Source of the DNA: JAMQKA01 sp034521835
Lineage (GTDB): Bacteria > Bacteroidota > Rhodothermia > Balneolales > Balneolaceae
Reading direction: 5' to 3'
Assembly: GCA_034521835.1 (NCBI GenBank)
Contig: JAXHMA010000006.1
Span: forward strand, 248,001 to 312,000
Length of the DNA stretch: 64,000 nt
Both the position numbers and the translations under genes were made by a program. Under the pieces are notes generated by a model. It did no database searches. It had not been told where the DNA came from and was given only the letters and a program-made list of their open reading frames with translations. Positions 19,753 through 29,596 of the stretch are shown piece by piece (position 1 is the first letter of the stretch; each line of letters begins with the position of its first letter).

Positions 19753-20398
19753 TCAACGGTGTTTCTTACGTGTTTCCTCCAAGCCTTTGAAATCCCTGTT
19801 GGCCATATGCTCATTGGTAATCAGGTCAGATCCCATACCAACGCAGGCAGCACCAGCGTTGAACCAGGCTGATAGATTTTCTTTAGTTGCTTTCACACCA
19901 CCGGTCGGCATAATGTCAGTCCAGGGACAGGGGGCGCTAATGGCCTTGATGAAACCTGGTCCAAGTAGGCTGCCAGGAAATACTTTTACAATTTCAGCAC
20001 CCAGCTCTTCGGCGGTTGCAATTTCGGTGAGTGTACCACAACCTGGGGACCAAAGTACTTTACGCCGGTTGCATACTTTAGCGATATCTTCTCTCAGAAC
20101 CGGAGAAACCACAAAATTTGCTCCCAGCTGCAGATAAAGGGAGGCAGTACCGCCATCGGTAACAGAGCCAACCCCCATGATCAGTTCAGGCAGTTCTTTT
20201 TCGGCAAATTTGTTTCAGCTCCGCAAATACTTCATGTGCATAATCGCCCCGGTTAGTAAATTCAAGTAATCGTGCTCCACCTTTGTAACAGGCAGTTAAA
20301 ACTTTTTTGCTGAGTTCCAGATCATCATTGTAAAAAAGCGGAACCAGTCCATTGGATTTCATTGTGGTTGCCACTTCAATTCTCGAAAAACGCGCCAT
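19753..20398 (-). CDS. kdgA: 2-Dehydro-3-deoxy-phosphogluconate (KDPG) aldolase (frame broken once)
   Basis: About 215 residues of the Eda-type class I aldolase. The active-site Glu is in LLEFTNRG, the Schiff-base Lys in EIVKVFPG, and MPTGGV closes the phosphate site. The break is near 20,205: reading ELKQ then FAEKELPELIMGVGSVTDG needs a one-base change in AAACAAATTTGCC. The enzyme splits KDPG into pyruvate and glyceraldehyde-3-phosphate, the last step of hexuronate breakdown here. It lies between kdgK and uxuA, which fits. Confidence 0.88.
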
Positions 20399-20477
20399 GT
20401 CAGTACCCTTTTTTAATAAGAATTAGTAATTGATGCTTAAAACAGGCAAGCTTAATTCCCGCATATGAATGTTAATA

Positions 20478-20518
20478 AGCAGGACAAGCACATTCCAAAA
20501 ATTTATGCTTGTCCTGTT
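20478..20518. repeat. Inverted repeat between kdgK and kdgA
   Basis: Arms 20478-20490 and 20506-20518 (core CAGGACAAGCA with TGCTTGTCCTG) pair over 13 bases with one G-T position and a 15-base loop. On the minus strand it lies between kdgK and kdgA and is not followed by a clear T run, so it may act as an mRNA-processing or attenuation hairpin instead of a full terminator. Confidence 0.5.
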
Positions 20519-20566
20519 AAGTAGGTTTTTGGCGTTAAGATTTTCCCCTGCAATGGAATAATTACA

Positions 20567-21605
20567 TTAACGCGATACGCGTCCGGAGGCATCTCCGCCC
20601 ATCAGTTTTTCGACCTCCTCGACGGTCGCCAGGTTGGCATCCCCGTAGATAGTGTGCTTCAGGCAGGAGGCAGCCACCGCAAAATCCAGGGCCTGCTGGT
20701 CGTCCCCGTCAAAGTTCAGCAGCCCGGACACCAGCCCGGCCATAAAGGAGTCGCCCCCGCCTACGCGGTCGCACGATGTGGGTGATGTCGTAGGTGTCGG
20801 TAGTCAGGAACTCTTCCCCGTTGTAAAGGACTCCCGACCAGGTGTTGTGGGAGGCGCTGATCGAGCCCCGTAGGGTGGTGATGATCTTCTGGGAGCGGTC
20901 GAACCGATCGTAGAGCTGCTCGCAAGTGACCCGGTAGGCCTCCGATTCAACTGTACCGCCTTTGGTCACGTCCACATCGGCCGGGTGGATCCCGAAGTGC
21001 TTCTCGGCGTCCTCCTCGTTGCCGAGAATGATATCGCAGCCTTCCACCAGTTCCGGCATTACCTCCCCGGGCTTTTTTCCGTAATTCCAGAGCTTGGCGC
21101 GGTAGTTAAGGTCGGTGGAGACGGTAATACCTAAATCATTCGCGGCCTGGATCGCCTCGAGAGTGGCATCGGCTGCCCCCTGGGAGATCGCCGGGGTGAT
21201 GCCGGTCCAGTGGAACCAGCCGACCCCATCAAATACTTGCTCCCAGTCGATCATCCCTTTCTGGATGGTCGAGATGGCCGAGTGGGCACGATCGTATACC
21301 ACCTTGCTGCCGCGGGCTACCGCGCCGGTCTCCAGGAAGTAGATGCCCAGCCGCTGCCCGCCCCAGGCGATGTTGTCGGTCTTTACCCCGCGTTTGCGCA
21401 GCTCGCCCTCCGCGCAGCGGCCCAGGTCGTTGTCCGGTAGGCGGGTGACAAACTCGGCCGGGACCCCGAAGTTAGCCAGTGAGGAGGCCACGTTCGACTC
21501 ACCCCCGCCGTAGATCGCCTCGAAGGAGCTAGCCTGTGAGAACCGCAAATGGCCCGGCGGCGACAGCCTTAACATGATTTCTCCAAATGTTACTACTTTC
21601 TTCAT
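20567..21605 (-). CDS. kdgK: 2-Keto-3-deoxygluconate (KDG) kinase (frame broken once)
   Basis: About 345 residues of the PfkB/ribokinase family. The N-terminal sugar site is seen in VTFGEIMLRLSPP and GGGESNVASSLANFG. The ATP and catalytic-base motif reads DRVGGGDSFMAG once a surplus G near 20,770 is removed; as written the frame diverts just before it. The C-terminus then ends MGGDASGRVSR with the stop at 20567. It phosphorylates KDG to KDPG. It starts 27 bases after uxaC. This gene and uxaC are more GC-rich than their neighbours. Confidence 0.88.
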
Positions 21606-21632
21606 AAATATATCCCCGTCTTTGTTATTCAG

Positions 21633-23030
21633 TTAAAAATTAAAGTATGCGTTTGCGTTGTGATAACAGATGTCACTAATAATGTTGCCGGTCCATTCCA
21701 GGTCGTCCGGCAGTTCTCCCCGTGTAATATCCTGACCTACAAGGTTGCACAGCACCCGCCGGAAGTACTCGTGACGGGGATAGGACAGGAAACTACGCGA
21801 GTCGGTCAGCATGCCGATAAAACAGCTCAGCAGCCCCATGTTCGACAGCACGTTCAGCTGCTCCTCGATCCCGTCTTTCTGGTCCAGGAACCACCAGGCG
21901 GAACCGTACTGCATTTTCCGCGAACCGACCCGTCGTTAAAGTTACCGGTCATGGTGGCAAACACAGCGTTGTCGGCCGGGTTCAGGTTATAGATCACCGT
22001 CTTGGCCAACTGGTCGGTACGATCCAGTTCGTTGAAAAACTTTGCCATCGCTTCAGCCTGCGGAAAATCCCCGATCGAGTCAAATCCAGCATCAGCTCCC
22101 AGCTGGTCCATCATGCGGCTGCTGGCATTGCGCAGGGCTCCCAGATGATACTGCTGAACCCAGCCTTTTTGGTTGTAGCGCCGGGCCAGGGCTACCGGAT
22201 AGTGGTATTTCAAGGCGGCCTGTTGCTGCGGATTCAATTCCCCGCCCTCTAGAATGGTTTCAAAATGGCGGTCCAGGGAGCTTTTTGGAACTGGCTCATA
22301 GCAGAGAGTCCGGAGCCCATGATCGGACAGCCTGCACCCATGCTGATGGAAGAAATCAATTCGATTGAACAAGGCCTCCAGCAAGTCGTCAAGGCTGGCA
22401 ATATCGACGTCTGCTGCCTCCCCAAGGGTATTCAGATAGTCTTTGTAGCCAGGTCCTCAAAATTATAGGCCGCATCGGGGCGGAAGCCAGGCAACACCTT
22501 CACTTCAAATCCATCGTCTTTAATTGTGCGGTGATGTTCCAGAGAGTCGGCCGGATCGTCGGGTCGATCCAGATCACCTCAACCCTCATCCGCCTAATCA
22601 GGCTGCGAGTGCTGAATTCCGCACCCTGAAGCTGTTCGGTGCATTCCTCATAAACAGAGTCAGCTGTTTCCGGCGTGAGTTGCTGGTCGATTCCAAAATA
22701 GCGCTTAAGCTCCATGTGAGTCCAGTGGTACAGTGGATTGCGGAGCGTGTATGGGACAGTTTCGGCCCACTTGGCGAATTTCTTCTTGTCAGGGGCATCC
22801 CCGGTGATGTATTGCTCGTCGACCCCGAGGGTGCGCATGGCCCGCCACTTGTAGTGGTCGCCATCCAGCCAGATGTTGGTCAGATTATTAAACTGGCGAT
22901 CGGCGGCAATATCGGCAGGCGGCAGGTGGCAGTGGTAGTCAATGATGGGCTGATCGGCCGCATATTTGTGGTACAGGGCCTGACCTGGTTCATTATTTAG
23001 TAAAAAATCTTTCGTTATAAGCTGGCTCAT
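21633..23030 (-). CDS. uxaC: Glucuronate isomerase (frame broken three times)
   Basis: About 465 residues, the full length of UxaC. The metal site HCHLPP (His33, His35) is near the N-terminus, followed by NIWLDGDHYKWRAMR, TDDP-like DDPADSLEHH, KVLPGFRPD, and the C-terminal GKMQYGSAWWFLDQKDG and LTDSRSFLSYPRHEYFRR. It interconverts glucuronate with fructuronate and galacturonate with tagaturonate. Breaks are near 22,550, 22,450 (an A run one short) and 21,905 (an A run one short). Conserved family sequence resumes after each, so an artefact is likely. It is first in its operon and divergent from uxaE. Confidence 0.88.
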
Positions 23031-23257
23031 AGGAGTGTATAAAAAGACTAGTCTATGTTCATAAATTGTTGTGTTCCAATTAACTAAAGATGTGCTTTTA
23101 ATGCAAAAGAGAAGAAATATTTATTGAAGATTTTTTGCTAAATATAAGTTATGATGTTATTGCTTCATCTAGTTTTATTTACATTGTCTATTCAATAAAT
23201 ATATGAGATTTTTTAGGTGAACATTTCAGTGCTTCTATAATATAATGATAGTACACA

Positions 23258-23274
23258 TTCAACATAATGCTGAA
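23258..23274. promoter_or_regulatory. Candidate operator between uxaC and uxaE
   Basis: TTCAACATAATGCTGAA is a 17-base palindrome with 7 of 8 pairs matching around a central A. It lies 60 bases before the uxaE start in the roughly 300-base divergent region and is the clearest dyad there. A repressor or activator site is plausible; the binding protein is unknown. Confidence 0.35.
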
Positions 23275-23334
23275 TTGTTTATCATCCCAAAAACATACTA
23301 ATTAAAACTAAAGACCAATACGAGGAGTCATAAT

Positions 23335-24585
23335 ATGGAATTGACGAAATATTCATTCGGAACCGGAGATCGATTTGCACGGCAGGGAACAGCACAACTG
23401 AAATCGATTATTCAAGCGAAAGAAAAGGGTGTACACATTTCTCCGGTTTGGAACAAATCCTACAGGGAACATGAAATTATCGGCACCTCTCCAGAGGAAG
23501 TGCGGCGCGAAGCCGACCAGGCGATTGAAGCCGCCGGCTGGGATGATCCCTATTTTGTGGATGCTGATCACATCGGGATGAATACTGTGGACTATTTCCT
23601 GGACAGCTCTGATTTTTTTACGATTGATGTAGCTGACTATATCGGGATGTCGGCTGGTGATGAGGCGATCGATAATTTTGTGGATAAACACTCTTCACTG
23701 ATCGGCTCTGTGAAAATTCCAGGCATAGATGCCCCGTTCGAAATTTCCGAGCGGAAGATGCGGGAAGTAGCAGCCGATTTCCTGAAAGCGATCTCAGAAG
23801 TAGATACGGTCTACAGCTACATACTCGAAAACAAAGAGGGATCAAGACCTGTTATTGAAGTATCAATGGATGAGGTGGAAGATCCCCAGACACCGCCCGA
23901 GTTGCTGTTGATTCTTCGAATGCTGGCTGACTACGAGATTGAGCTTGATACCATCGCCCTCAAGTTTTCCGGTCGCTTTAACAAAGGGGTGGATTATGCG
24001 GGGGATGTGAGTGAATTCGCCCGTGAGTTTGAGCAGGACCTGCTGGTCATTGAATATGCAACAAAAGAGTTTGGGTTACCTGACCGACTGAAGCTGAGCG
24101 TACATTCAGGCAGCGATAAGTTTTCGCTCTATGATCCGATCCATGAGCTGCTGAACAAGCATGACAAAGGACTTCACCTGAAGACAGCCGGCACAACCTG
24201 GCTGGAAGAGCTTATAGGCCTGGCACTTTCCGGAGAAGAGGGCGCACAGATTGTTAAGGATATCTACCGGGAAGCACTCAGCCGGTATGATGAGCTGACT
24301 GCTCCCTACCTTACCGTAATAGATATCTCTACCGCTTTGCTGCCGATTGCCGACGAAGTGGACAACTGGAGCGGTGAAAAGCTGGCCAATACCTTGCGCC
24401 ATAATCCCGACCACCCCGATTTTAACCCGAATTTTCGCCAGCTTGTGCATTGTGCCTATAAAATTGCCGGTGAGATGGGCACCACTTATACTGATGCGTT
24501 AGAGGCGAATGCAGATATTATCGGGGAAAATGTGACGGAAAATCTCTATGACCGCCATATCAAACCGCTGTTTATTGGGGAATAA
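23335..24585 (+). CDS. uxaE: Tagaturonate/fructuronate epimerase family protein
   Basis: A 416-residue intact protein that I recognise as the UxaE family: N-terminal KYSFGTGDRFARQGTAQL, FVDADHIGMNT, LKLSVHSGSDKFSLYDPI and HLKTAGTTWLEELIGLA. UxaE interconverts D-tagaturonate and D-fructuronate, letting galacturonate feed into the glucuronate branch. GAGGAG at 23322-23327 gives a strong ribosome-binding site. It is divergent from uxaC, the enzyme that would supply its substrate. The assignment rests on remembered family sequence, not a search. Confidence 0.72.
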   Translation: MELTKYSFGTGDRFARQGTAQLKSIIQAKEKGVHISPVWNKSYREHEIIGTSPEEVRREADQAIEAAGWDDPYFVDADHIGMNTVDYFLDSSDFFTIDVADYIGMSAGDEAIDNFVDKHSSLIGSVKIPGIDAPFEISERKMREVAADFLKAISEVDTVYSYILENKEGSRPVIEVSMDEVEDPQTPPELLLILRMLADYEIELDTIALKFSGRFNKGVDYAGDVSEFAREFEQDLLVIEYATKEFGLPDRLKLSVHSGSDKFSLYDPIHELLNKHDKGLHLKTAGTTWLEELIGLALSGEEGAQIVKDIYREALSRYDELTAPYLTVIDISTALLPIADEVDNWSGEKLANTLRHNPDHPDFNPNFRQLVHCAYKIAGEMGTTYTDALEANADIIGENVTENLYDRHIKPLFIGE

Positions 24586-24980
24586 AGTACCCGCAAAAAA
24601 CTTTCATAAAGTTCGATCATCCTTTTTAATCCAGCTAATTTTAGCTCATTCTTATTAAAAGTATGATCGATGACCTCGAGATATTAATATTTACTAGAGT
24701 ACCTTGCAGAACTATCAACGCACTGTTATAAGGGAGTTGTACTTTCGCTTTAATTGGGGGGGCTACAAGGGTGGTGGTACAATTACCTCACAATAAAGTT
24801 TAAGGTTTTGCAAGGCCTCTATTAGTAAAAGATGGCATCATTTTGCAAGAGCTTTGATCTCATAGCTGTAAGTTTTTCTTGAGTAGACCACAAAAATTTA
24901 TATTCTCTTTACATAAATTAAGTTAACTGCTTTATAAGCAGTAGAGAGAATATTCTAACCAAAATTAAAAAGTGGTAGCT
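24586..24980. other. Intergenic region
   Basis: About 395 bases between uxaE and the next gene. It holds a short AGCTAATTTTAGCT palindrome near 24,636 but no clear terminator or ORF. It probably contains the promoter of the oxidoreductase at 24981. Confidence 0.4.
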
Positions 24981-26203
24981 ATGGTGAAAAAATATCTCGT
25001 AAAGACTTTATCGTTACATCCGGAGCGGCGTTAACGGGGCTAAGTGCGCTGGGATATTCATCCATTCTTGGTTCCAATGAGCAGCTAAATATTGGTATTA
25101 TCGGCACGGGCAGTCGGGGAAATTACCTGGCCCAGGTGTTAAAGCAGATCCCCTCGGTGCGGCTGATGGCCTGTTGTGATATTTTGAAAGAAAACTTGCA
25201 AAAAGGACTTAGCCATGCTTCTGCCAATGCCAAGGGATATACCGAGTACAAAGAAATGCTTGGGGATCCCAATTTGGATGCGGTCGTTATATCCACTCCA
25301 CTCCACCTGCATTATGAAATGGCCCGCGATGCTGTGGACGCTGGCAAGCATGTGTTCTGCGAAAAAACGATGACCTATGGTATAGATGAGGCGCAAAAAC
25401 TGGCCTCACTTGTAGAGAGTTCGCCCGTGAAATTTCAGGTGGGGTATCAGCACCGTCACAACCCGTTGTATCAGAAAGTGTATGAGCTGGTCAATAGCGG
25501 CAATATCGGTCCCGTTTCGTATGTTGAATGTACCTGGAACCGCAATGGCGACTGGCGGCGACCAGTACCGGATCCCTCTCTGGAGCGGCTGATCAACTGG
25601 CGGATGTATCGCGAATATTCCCAGGGTTTGATGGCCGAGCTCTGTTCTCACCAGATCGATATCGTAAACTGGGTGCTGGGAGAGATTCCCGAGAAAGTAT
25701 CGGGTTTTGGCGGTATAGACTACTGGAAAGATGGCCGCGAAACCTACGATAATGTGCATACAGTCTTCAATTTTCCATCGGGCGTAAAAGCGAAATACAC
25801 CTCTATAACAACCAACGCACATGAGGGATATTCGATCCGCTTTTATGCTAAAAAGGCGATGGTCGAGGTCACGGATGTATCAGGTCATCAAGCCTTTATA
25901 TACGCGGAACAGCAGCCAGACGCCCAAAAAGAGACAGAGACTGATGCGGATGCGATTACCAAACCGACCGACAAGGCCTGGGAGCAGGGAGAGCCGATTC
26001 CTCTTTCCGTGAATAATGAGGCGGGTGGGGATGTAGGGCCCACACGTATAGCACTCGATCATTTCAGGGAATGTATCGTCAATGACAAAGAGCCGCTTTC
26101 CAATGTGAAAAATGGTCACGATTCTGCCATATGCGTGGTAATGGGCAATAATGCCATGCGGAATGAAAGGGTAGAATCCTGGAAAATGGAATACGCTATT
26201 TAA
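24981..26203 (+). CDS. Gfo/Idh/MocA oxidoreductase with Tat-type leader (frame broken once)
   Basis: About 408 residues. The ATG at 24981 is followed by six A where seven would read MVKKISRKDFIVTSGAAL, a twin-basic Tat-type leader, in frame with the rest. The Rossmann motif GIIGTGSRG follows, then STPLHLHYEMA and FCEKTMTYGIDEAQ, where the family's EKP is EKT. The C-terminal half is a GFO/IDH/MocA domain. The family oxidises or reduces sugars and glycosides with tightly bound NAD(P). The substrate is unknown. The position beside the uronate genes suggests a sugar-acid or glycoside role. Confidence 0.75.
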
Positions 26204-26240
26204 CCGTAAAAGGCCAAAATATACGTTTAAGAAACAATAA

Positions 26241-26280
26241 AGGTGCTGGGACCGGAAAAGTTATTCCAATTCCAGCGCCT
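26241..26280 (+). terminator. Probable terminator after the Gfo/Idh gene
   Basis: AGGTGCTGG (26241-26249) pairs with CCAGCGCCT (26272-26280) with one G-T pair; an inner GGAA/TTCC pair lengthens the hairpin, and TGTTCTATTTT follows. It lies about 40 bases past the stop. Confidence 0.6.
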
Positions 26281-26400
26281 GTTCTATTTTGATGATCAAC
26301 CCGGCTGAAGTTAAAAAGCAGGAGAGAAGTTACTGCTCCCCAAAAATATTTAGAGAGCCGTAAAGATAATTACAGACATTTCGGTTGACTATTTCAGAAT

Positions 26401-27726
26401 CTATCCTTGAGGAACAAGTGCCTGGTAAACGGCATTTTCGAACGATTCACGAATGCCGCTGCCGTAGTATGGTACAATTTGAACCATCAGAACTATTACA
26501 AGATTTTCTTTGGGATCTACCTCGTAATCAGTTCCATAGGCACCACTCCACCCAAATGTACCCACTGAACTGAATCCGTTTGCTCCTAGTCGTTCTGTTG
26601 TTTCAAAACCAAGTCCAAACCCCATTCCATTTTCACTGAACAAGTTGCCTGCTTGGTTAGAGGTCATCACCGCAACAGTATGAGGCGAAAGTATTCGAAC
26701 GCCATCCAGTGCGCCGCCATTGCGGATCATTTCGAGGAAACGAGCATAATCTTGTGCGGTTGAAAGCAGACCCGCTCCACCTGAAAAACTCGTCCGTGGA
26801 CCCTCAACATAATCCCCCTGTCCGCGGGGACCATCTTCGGCTCTATCAAGCCCTCCTTCCTTAGCCGGTGTGTAAACAGTCACAAGCCGATCTTTTTTCT
26901 CAGGAGGCAGATAGAATGAGGTATCATCCATTCCCAGCGGACCTGTTACCCGTTCTCGAAAAAACTCATCAAGTGGCAAGCTGCTGACTCTTTCGACTAC
27001 ACAGCCAAGAATATCCGTGCTGTAGCCGTAAACCCAATCTGAGCCGGGCTGTGCCACAAAAGGGAGCGTACCCAGCCGGTCCATCGCTTCACAAATGGGC
27101 TCTTTATTGTCGGCAAAATACCACCCGTAGGATTCATCATATCCCAGGTCTTTTTCATTATACAGCGGTGCAATGAAGGGATTTCCGCCATAGGATATGC
27201 CCGAGGTGTGCGTCAACAGATCTTGTATGGTTATGGCACGGTTTGCTTGTTCAATGACCCGGCCGGAATCGGTGCGAACGGCAACCGTTGTTTTGTCAAA
27301 TGTAGGCATCCATCGGCTGACTGGATCTTCGAGATTTATTTTGCCTTCTTCAACCAGCGTTAGAATAGCCGCACTGGTGATCGCTTTGGTCTGCGAGGCG
27401 ATACGGAAAATGTCGTCTGTTTTCGTTTTTCGCCCGGCTTCTTTATCAGACCAGCCAACAGCGTTTTCATACACAACTTTACCATCCTGCATTACCAATC
27501 CCACGGCCCCGACCATGCGCCCCTCATCCACATAATGCTGAAGCACGGAGTCAACCCGGGCCAGCCTGTCTTGATCCAGCACATTACCAGATGTCAGTGT
27601 GCCGTGATATTGGGCATTGAGCGGACTAATGCCTAAAAGAAGAACTGTTAGAACGGCTAAGGTCACCCGCGTAATACCTTGCATAACTGGAATACGCATA
27701 GGTTTTGGGTAAGAAAAAGAATCCAT
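26401..27726 (-). CDS. Serine hydrolase of the class C beta-lactamase / EstB family
   Basis: A 441-residue intact exported protein. The signal region (about 12-38, VTLAVLTVLLLGISPLNA) precedes a beta-lactamase fold with the SxxK motif SQTK and a Y-x-N-like YGYS. LLTHTSGISYGG and the GLGFE block near the end match this family. Members hydrolyse esters or D-amino-acid peptides; some sit in polysaccharide loci where they remove ester groups from xylan or other glycans. It follows the TRAP genes on the same strand by about 80 bases. The start may be the internal Met at residue 10 or 15. Confidence 0.8.
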   Translation of the reverse strand: MDSFSYPKPMRIPVMQGITRVTLAVLTVLLLGISPLNAQYHGTLTSGNVLDQDRLARVDSVLQHYVDEGRMVGAVGLVMQDGKVVYENAVGWSDKEAGRKTKTDDIFRIASQTKAITSAAILTLVEEGKINLEDPVSRWMPTFDKTTVAVRTDSGRVIEQANRAITIQDLLTHTSGISYGGNPFIAPLYNEKDLGYDESYGWYFADNKEPICEAMDRLGTLPFVAQPGSDWVYGYSTDILGCVVERVSSLPLDEFFRERVTGPLGMDDTSFYLPPEKKDRLVTVYTPAKEGGLDRAEDGPRGQGDYVEGPRTSFSGGAGLLSTAQDYARFLEMIRNGGALDGVRILSPHTVAVMTSNQAGNLFSENGMGFGLGFETTERLGANGFSSVGTFGWSGAYGTDYEVDPKENLVIVLMVQIVPYYGSGIRESFENAVYQALVPQG

Positions 27727-27805
27727 ATGCTAAATATCTTTCAATTTAATTCCTGGATGCCTGTCGCTGTAGGTGTTTAATATATAGCCGTTATTTCACC
27801 AAATA

Positions 27806-29104
27806 TTACGCCAAGCCAAACAGTTGCGGCAGCCACATGCTAAGGGCCGGCCAGAAGGTGACCAGCAGCAGGGCGATAATCATGGCGAGAAACAACGGTA
27901 ACAGCGGTTTTATGACTTTGGGGATGGTCGTATCTGCAATACTTACACCCACAAAAAGCAGGGTACCAACCGGTGGCGTGCAGATTCCAATACAGAGGTT
28001 CAGTACCATCATGATCCCGAAATGAATGGGATCCATACCCAGTTCAGTGACGATTGGCAGGAATATTGGAGTAAATATCAATACGGCAGGAGTCATATCC
28101 ATAAACATTCCCACAAACAGCAGGATCATATTAATGAGCAGGAGGATCACAACCGGGCTGTCGCTCAGCGAAAGTATCCCGTCGCTTATTGCCTGAGGAA
28201 TACTTTCAAACGACATGACCCATGACATGGCGACCGATGTGGCAATAAGCAGCATTACAATGGAAGTCGTTTTTACAGCATCCATTAAAATATTGGGAAG
28301 GTCATTAAATGAGATCTCTTGGTAGAAGAAGCCAAGTACAAGCGTATAAACCACGCCGACAGCTGCGGCCTCGGTAGCCGTAAAAATTCCGGCAACAATT
28401 CCTCCAATTATTACAACCAGCAGGAAGAGACTTGGAACAGCAGTGAAAAACGATTGAAAGAGTTCCTTAACTGTTCCGCGTTCTCCCACCGGAAAACTTT
28501 TGCGCATTGACCAGACGGCTGCTACCGCCATAAGTGAAAGTCCAATTAATAGGCCCGGCAAATAACCGGCGATAAAGAGAGCAGCGATGGAGGTTCCGCC
28601 GCTGGCAAGGGAATACACAATAAGCGTGTTGGAAGGAGGAATGATCAAACCGGTGGTGGAAGCGGTAATGTTGATAGCTGCACCAAACTCTTTGGTATAT
28701 CCCTCTTTTTCCATGCGGGGACCCAGAATACTACCAATGGCAGAGGCCGCAGCCACTGAGGAACCCGCAATGGCCCCGAAAAGCATCGCTGCTACTACAT
28801 TGATATGGGCCAGACCTCCCGGCAGAGCTCCCACCACATTCTTGGCAAAGTTTATAAGCCGGGTGGCGATACCACCTTTATTCATTAATTGGCCGGCTAG
28901 TATGAAAAAGGGTATGGCAAGCAATGTAAAATTGTCGAGACTGGTTATAAATCGTTGGGCCATGGTGGTAAAAGCCGTGATCGTATCAATGCTCAACAGG
29001 ATAGTAAGCACGCTGGAAACCCCGAGGGTCCATGCCACGGGGACCCCGATTCCAAGCAATATGACGAAGCTTAAAACTAGTACCAGAATTTCATACAGTT
29101 CCAT
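27806..29104 (-). CDS. dctM: TRAP transporter large permease
   Basis: A 432-residue integral membrane protein with about 12 hydrophobic segments. Family signatures are VPVAWTLGVSS, AIPFFILAGQLMNKGG, GAIAGSSVAAASAIG and MDMTPAVLIFTPIFLPI. It is the sodium-coupled channel subunit of a TRAP transporter. Its start overlaps the end of dctQ by 14 bases, so translation is coupled. Next to uronate catabolic genes it probably imports a hexuronate or aldobiouronate. Confidence 0.92.
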   Translation of the reverse strand: MELYEILVLVLSFVILLGIGVPVAWTLGVSSVLTILLSIDTITAFTTMAQRFITSLDNFTLLAIPFFILAGQLMNKGGIATRLINFAKNVVGALPGGLAHINVVAAMLFGAIAGSSVAAASAIGSILGPRMEKEGYTKEFGAAINITASTTGLIIPPSNTLIVYSLASGGTSIAALFIAGYLPGLLIGLSLMAVAAVWSMRKSFPVGERGTVKELFQSFFTAVPSLFLLVVIIGGIVAGIFTATEAAAVGVVYTLVLGFFYQEISFNDLPNILMDAVKTTSIVMLLIATSVAMSWVMSFESIPQAISDGILSLSDSPVVILLLINMILLFVGMFMDMTPAVLIFTPIFLPIVTELGMDPIHFGIMMVLNLCIGICTPPVGTLLFVGVSIADTTIPKVIKPLLPLFLAMIIALLLVTFWPALSMWLPQLFGLA

Positions 29105-29596
29105 GAGTCCCTTGGTTTTCTTTAATTTCGGCGGGTGTTTGATTCATGATTCTTCTGATGTCGGATATCTTATAATAAAGTATCAGTAAACCGCTTATGG
29201 GCCCGATCAGGTCGATATAGGCCATCGGTATTTGAAGGGCAGAGGTGAGTTGACCGTAAATATAGATATAGTAAACCAATACGCTTCCCCAATTATCAAT
29301 ACGGTAGTTACAAATAAGATGATAATCACGTATATAATGATGGCTAATTTTTGCTGACCAGACGGGCTCAGTCGATGTGAGATAAGGTCAATGGAGAGAT
29401 GCAGATGCTTGCCTGAAGCGTAGGCCCCTCCAAGCAGACTAACCCATATAAGTAAAAAACGAGCCAGTTCATCGGTGAATGTACTGGGGGATGCGAGTAT
29501 ATACCGGGTAAAAACCTGCCATACTACATCCACGACTAAAAGTCCCATTAAGAATACGAGTGCATATCTTGTGATGGTATCTACGGTTTCTCTCAC
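29091..29596 (-). CDS. dctQ: TRAP transporter small permease (frame broken once)
   Basis: About 168 residues with four hydrophobic segments; LLVVDVVWQVFTRYI and FTDELARFLLIWVSLLGGAYA are typical of DctQ. A break near 29,297 (GGGG where GGGGG restores the frame) splits it; the second frame reads VYYIYIYGQLTSALQIPMAY and continues to the stop. It overlaps dctP by four bases and dctM by 14, as in other dctPQM operons. Confidence 0.85.

Noticed and set aside
24981..26203. Phase variation by the A run at the Gfo/Idh start
   Set aside because: Six A are too few for efficient slippage, and similar indels occur in many unrelated genes of the window.
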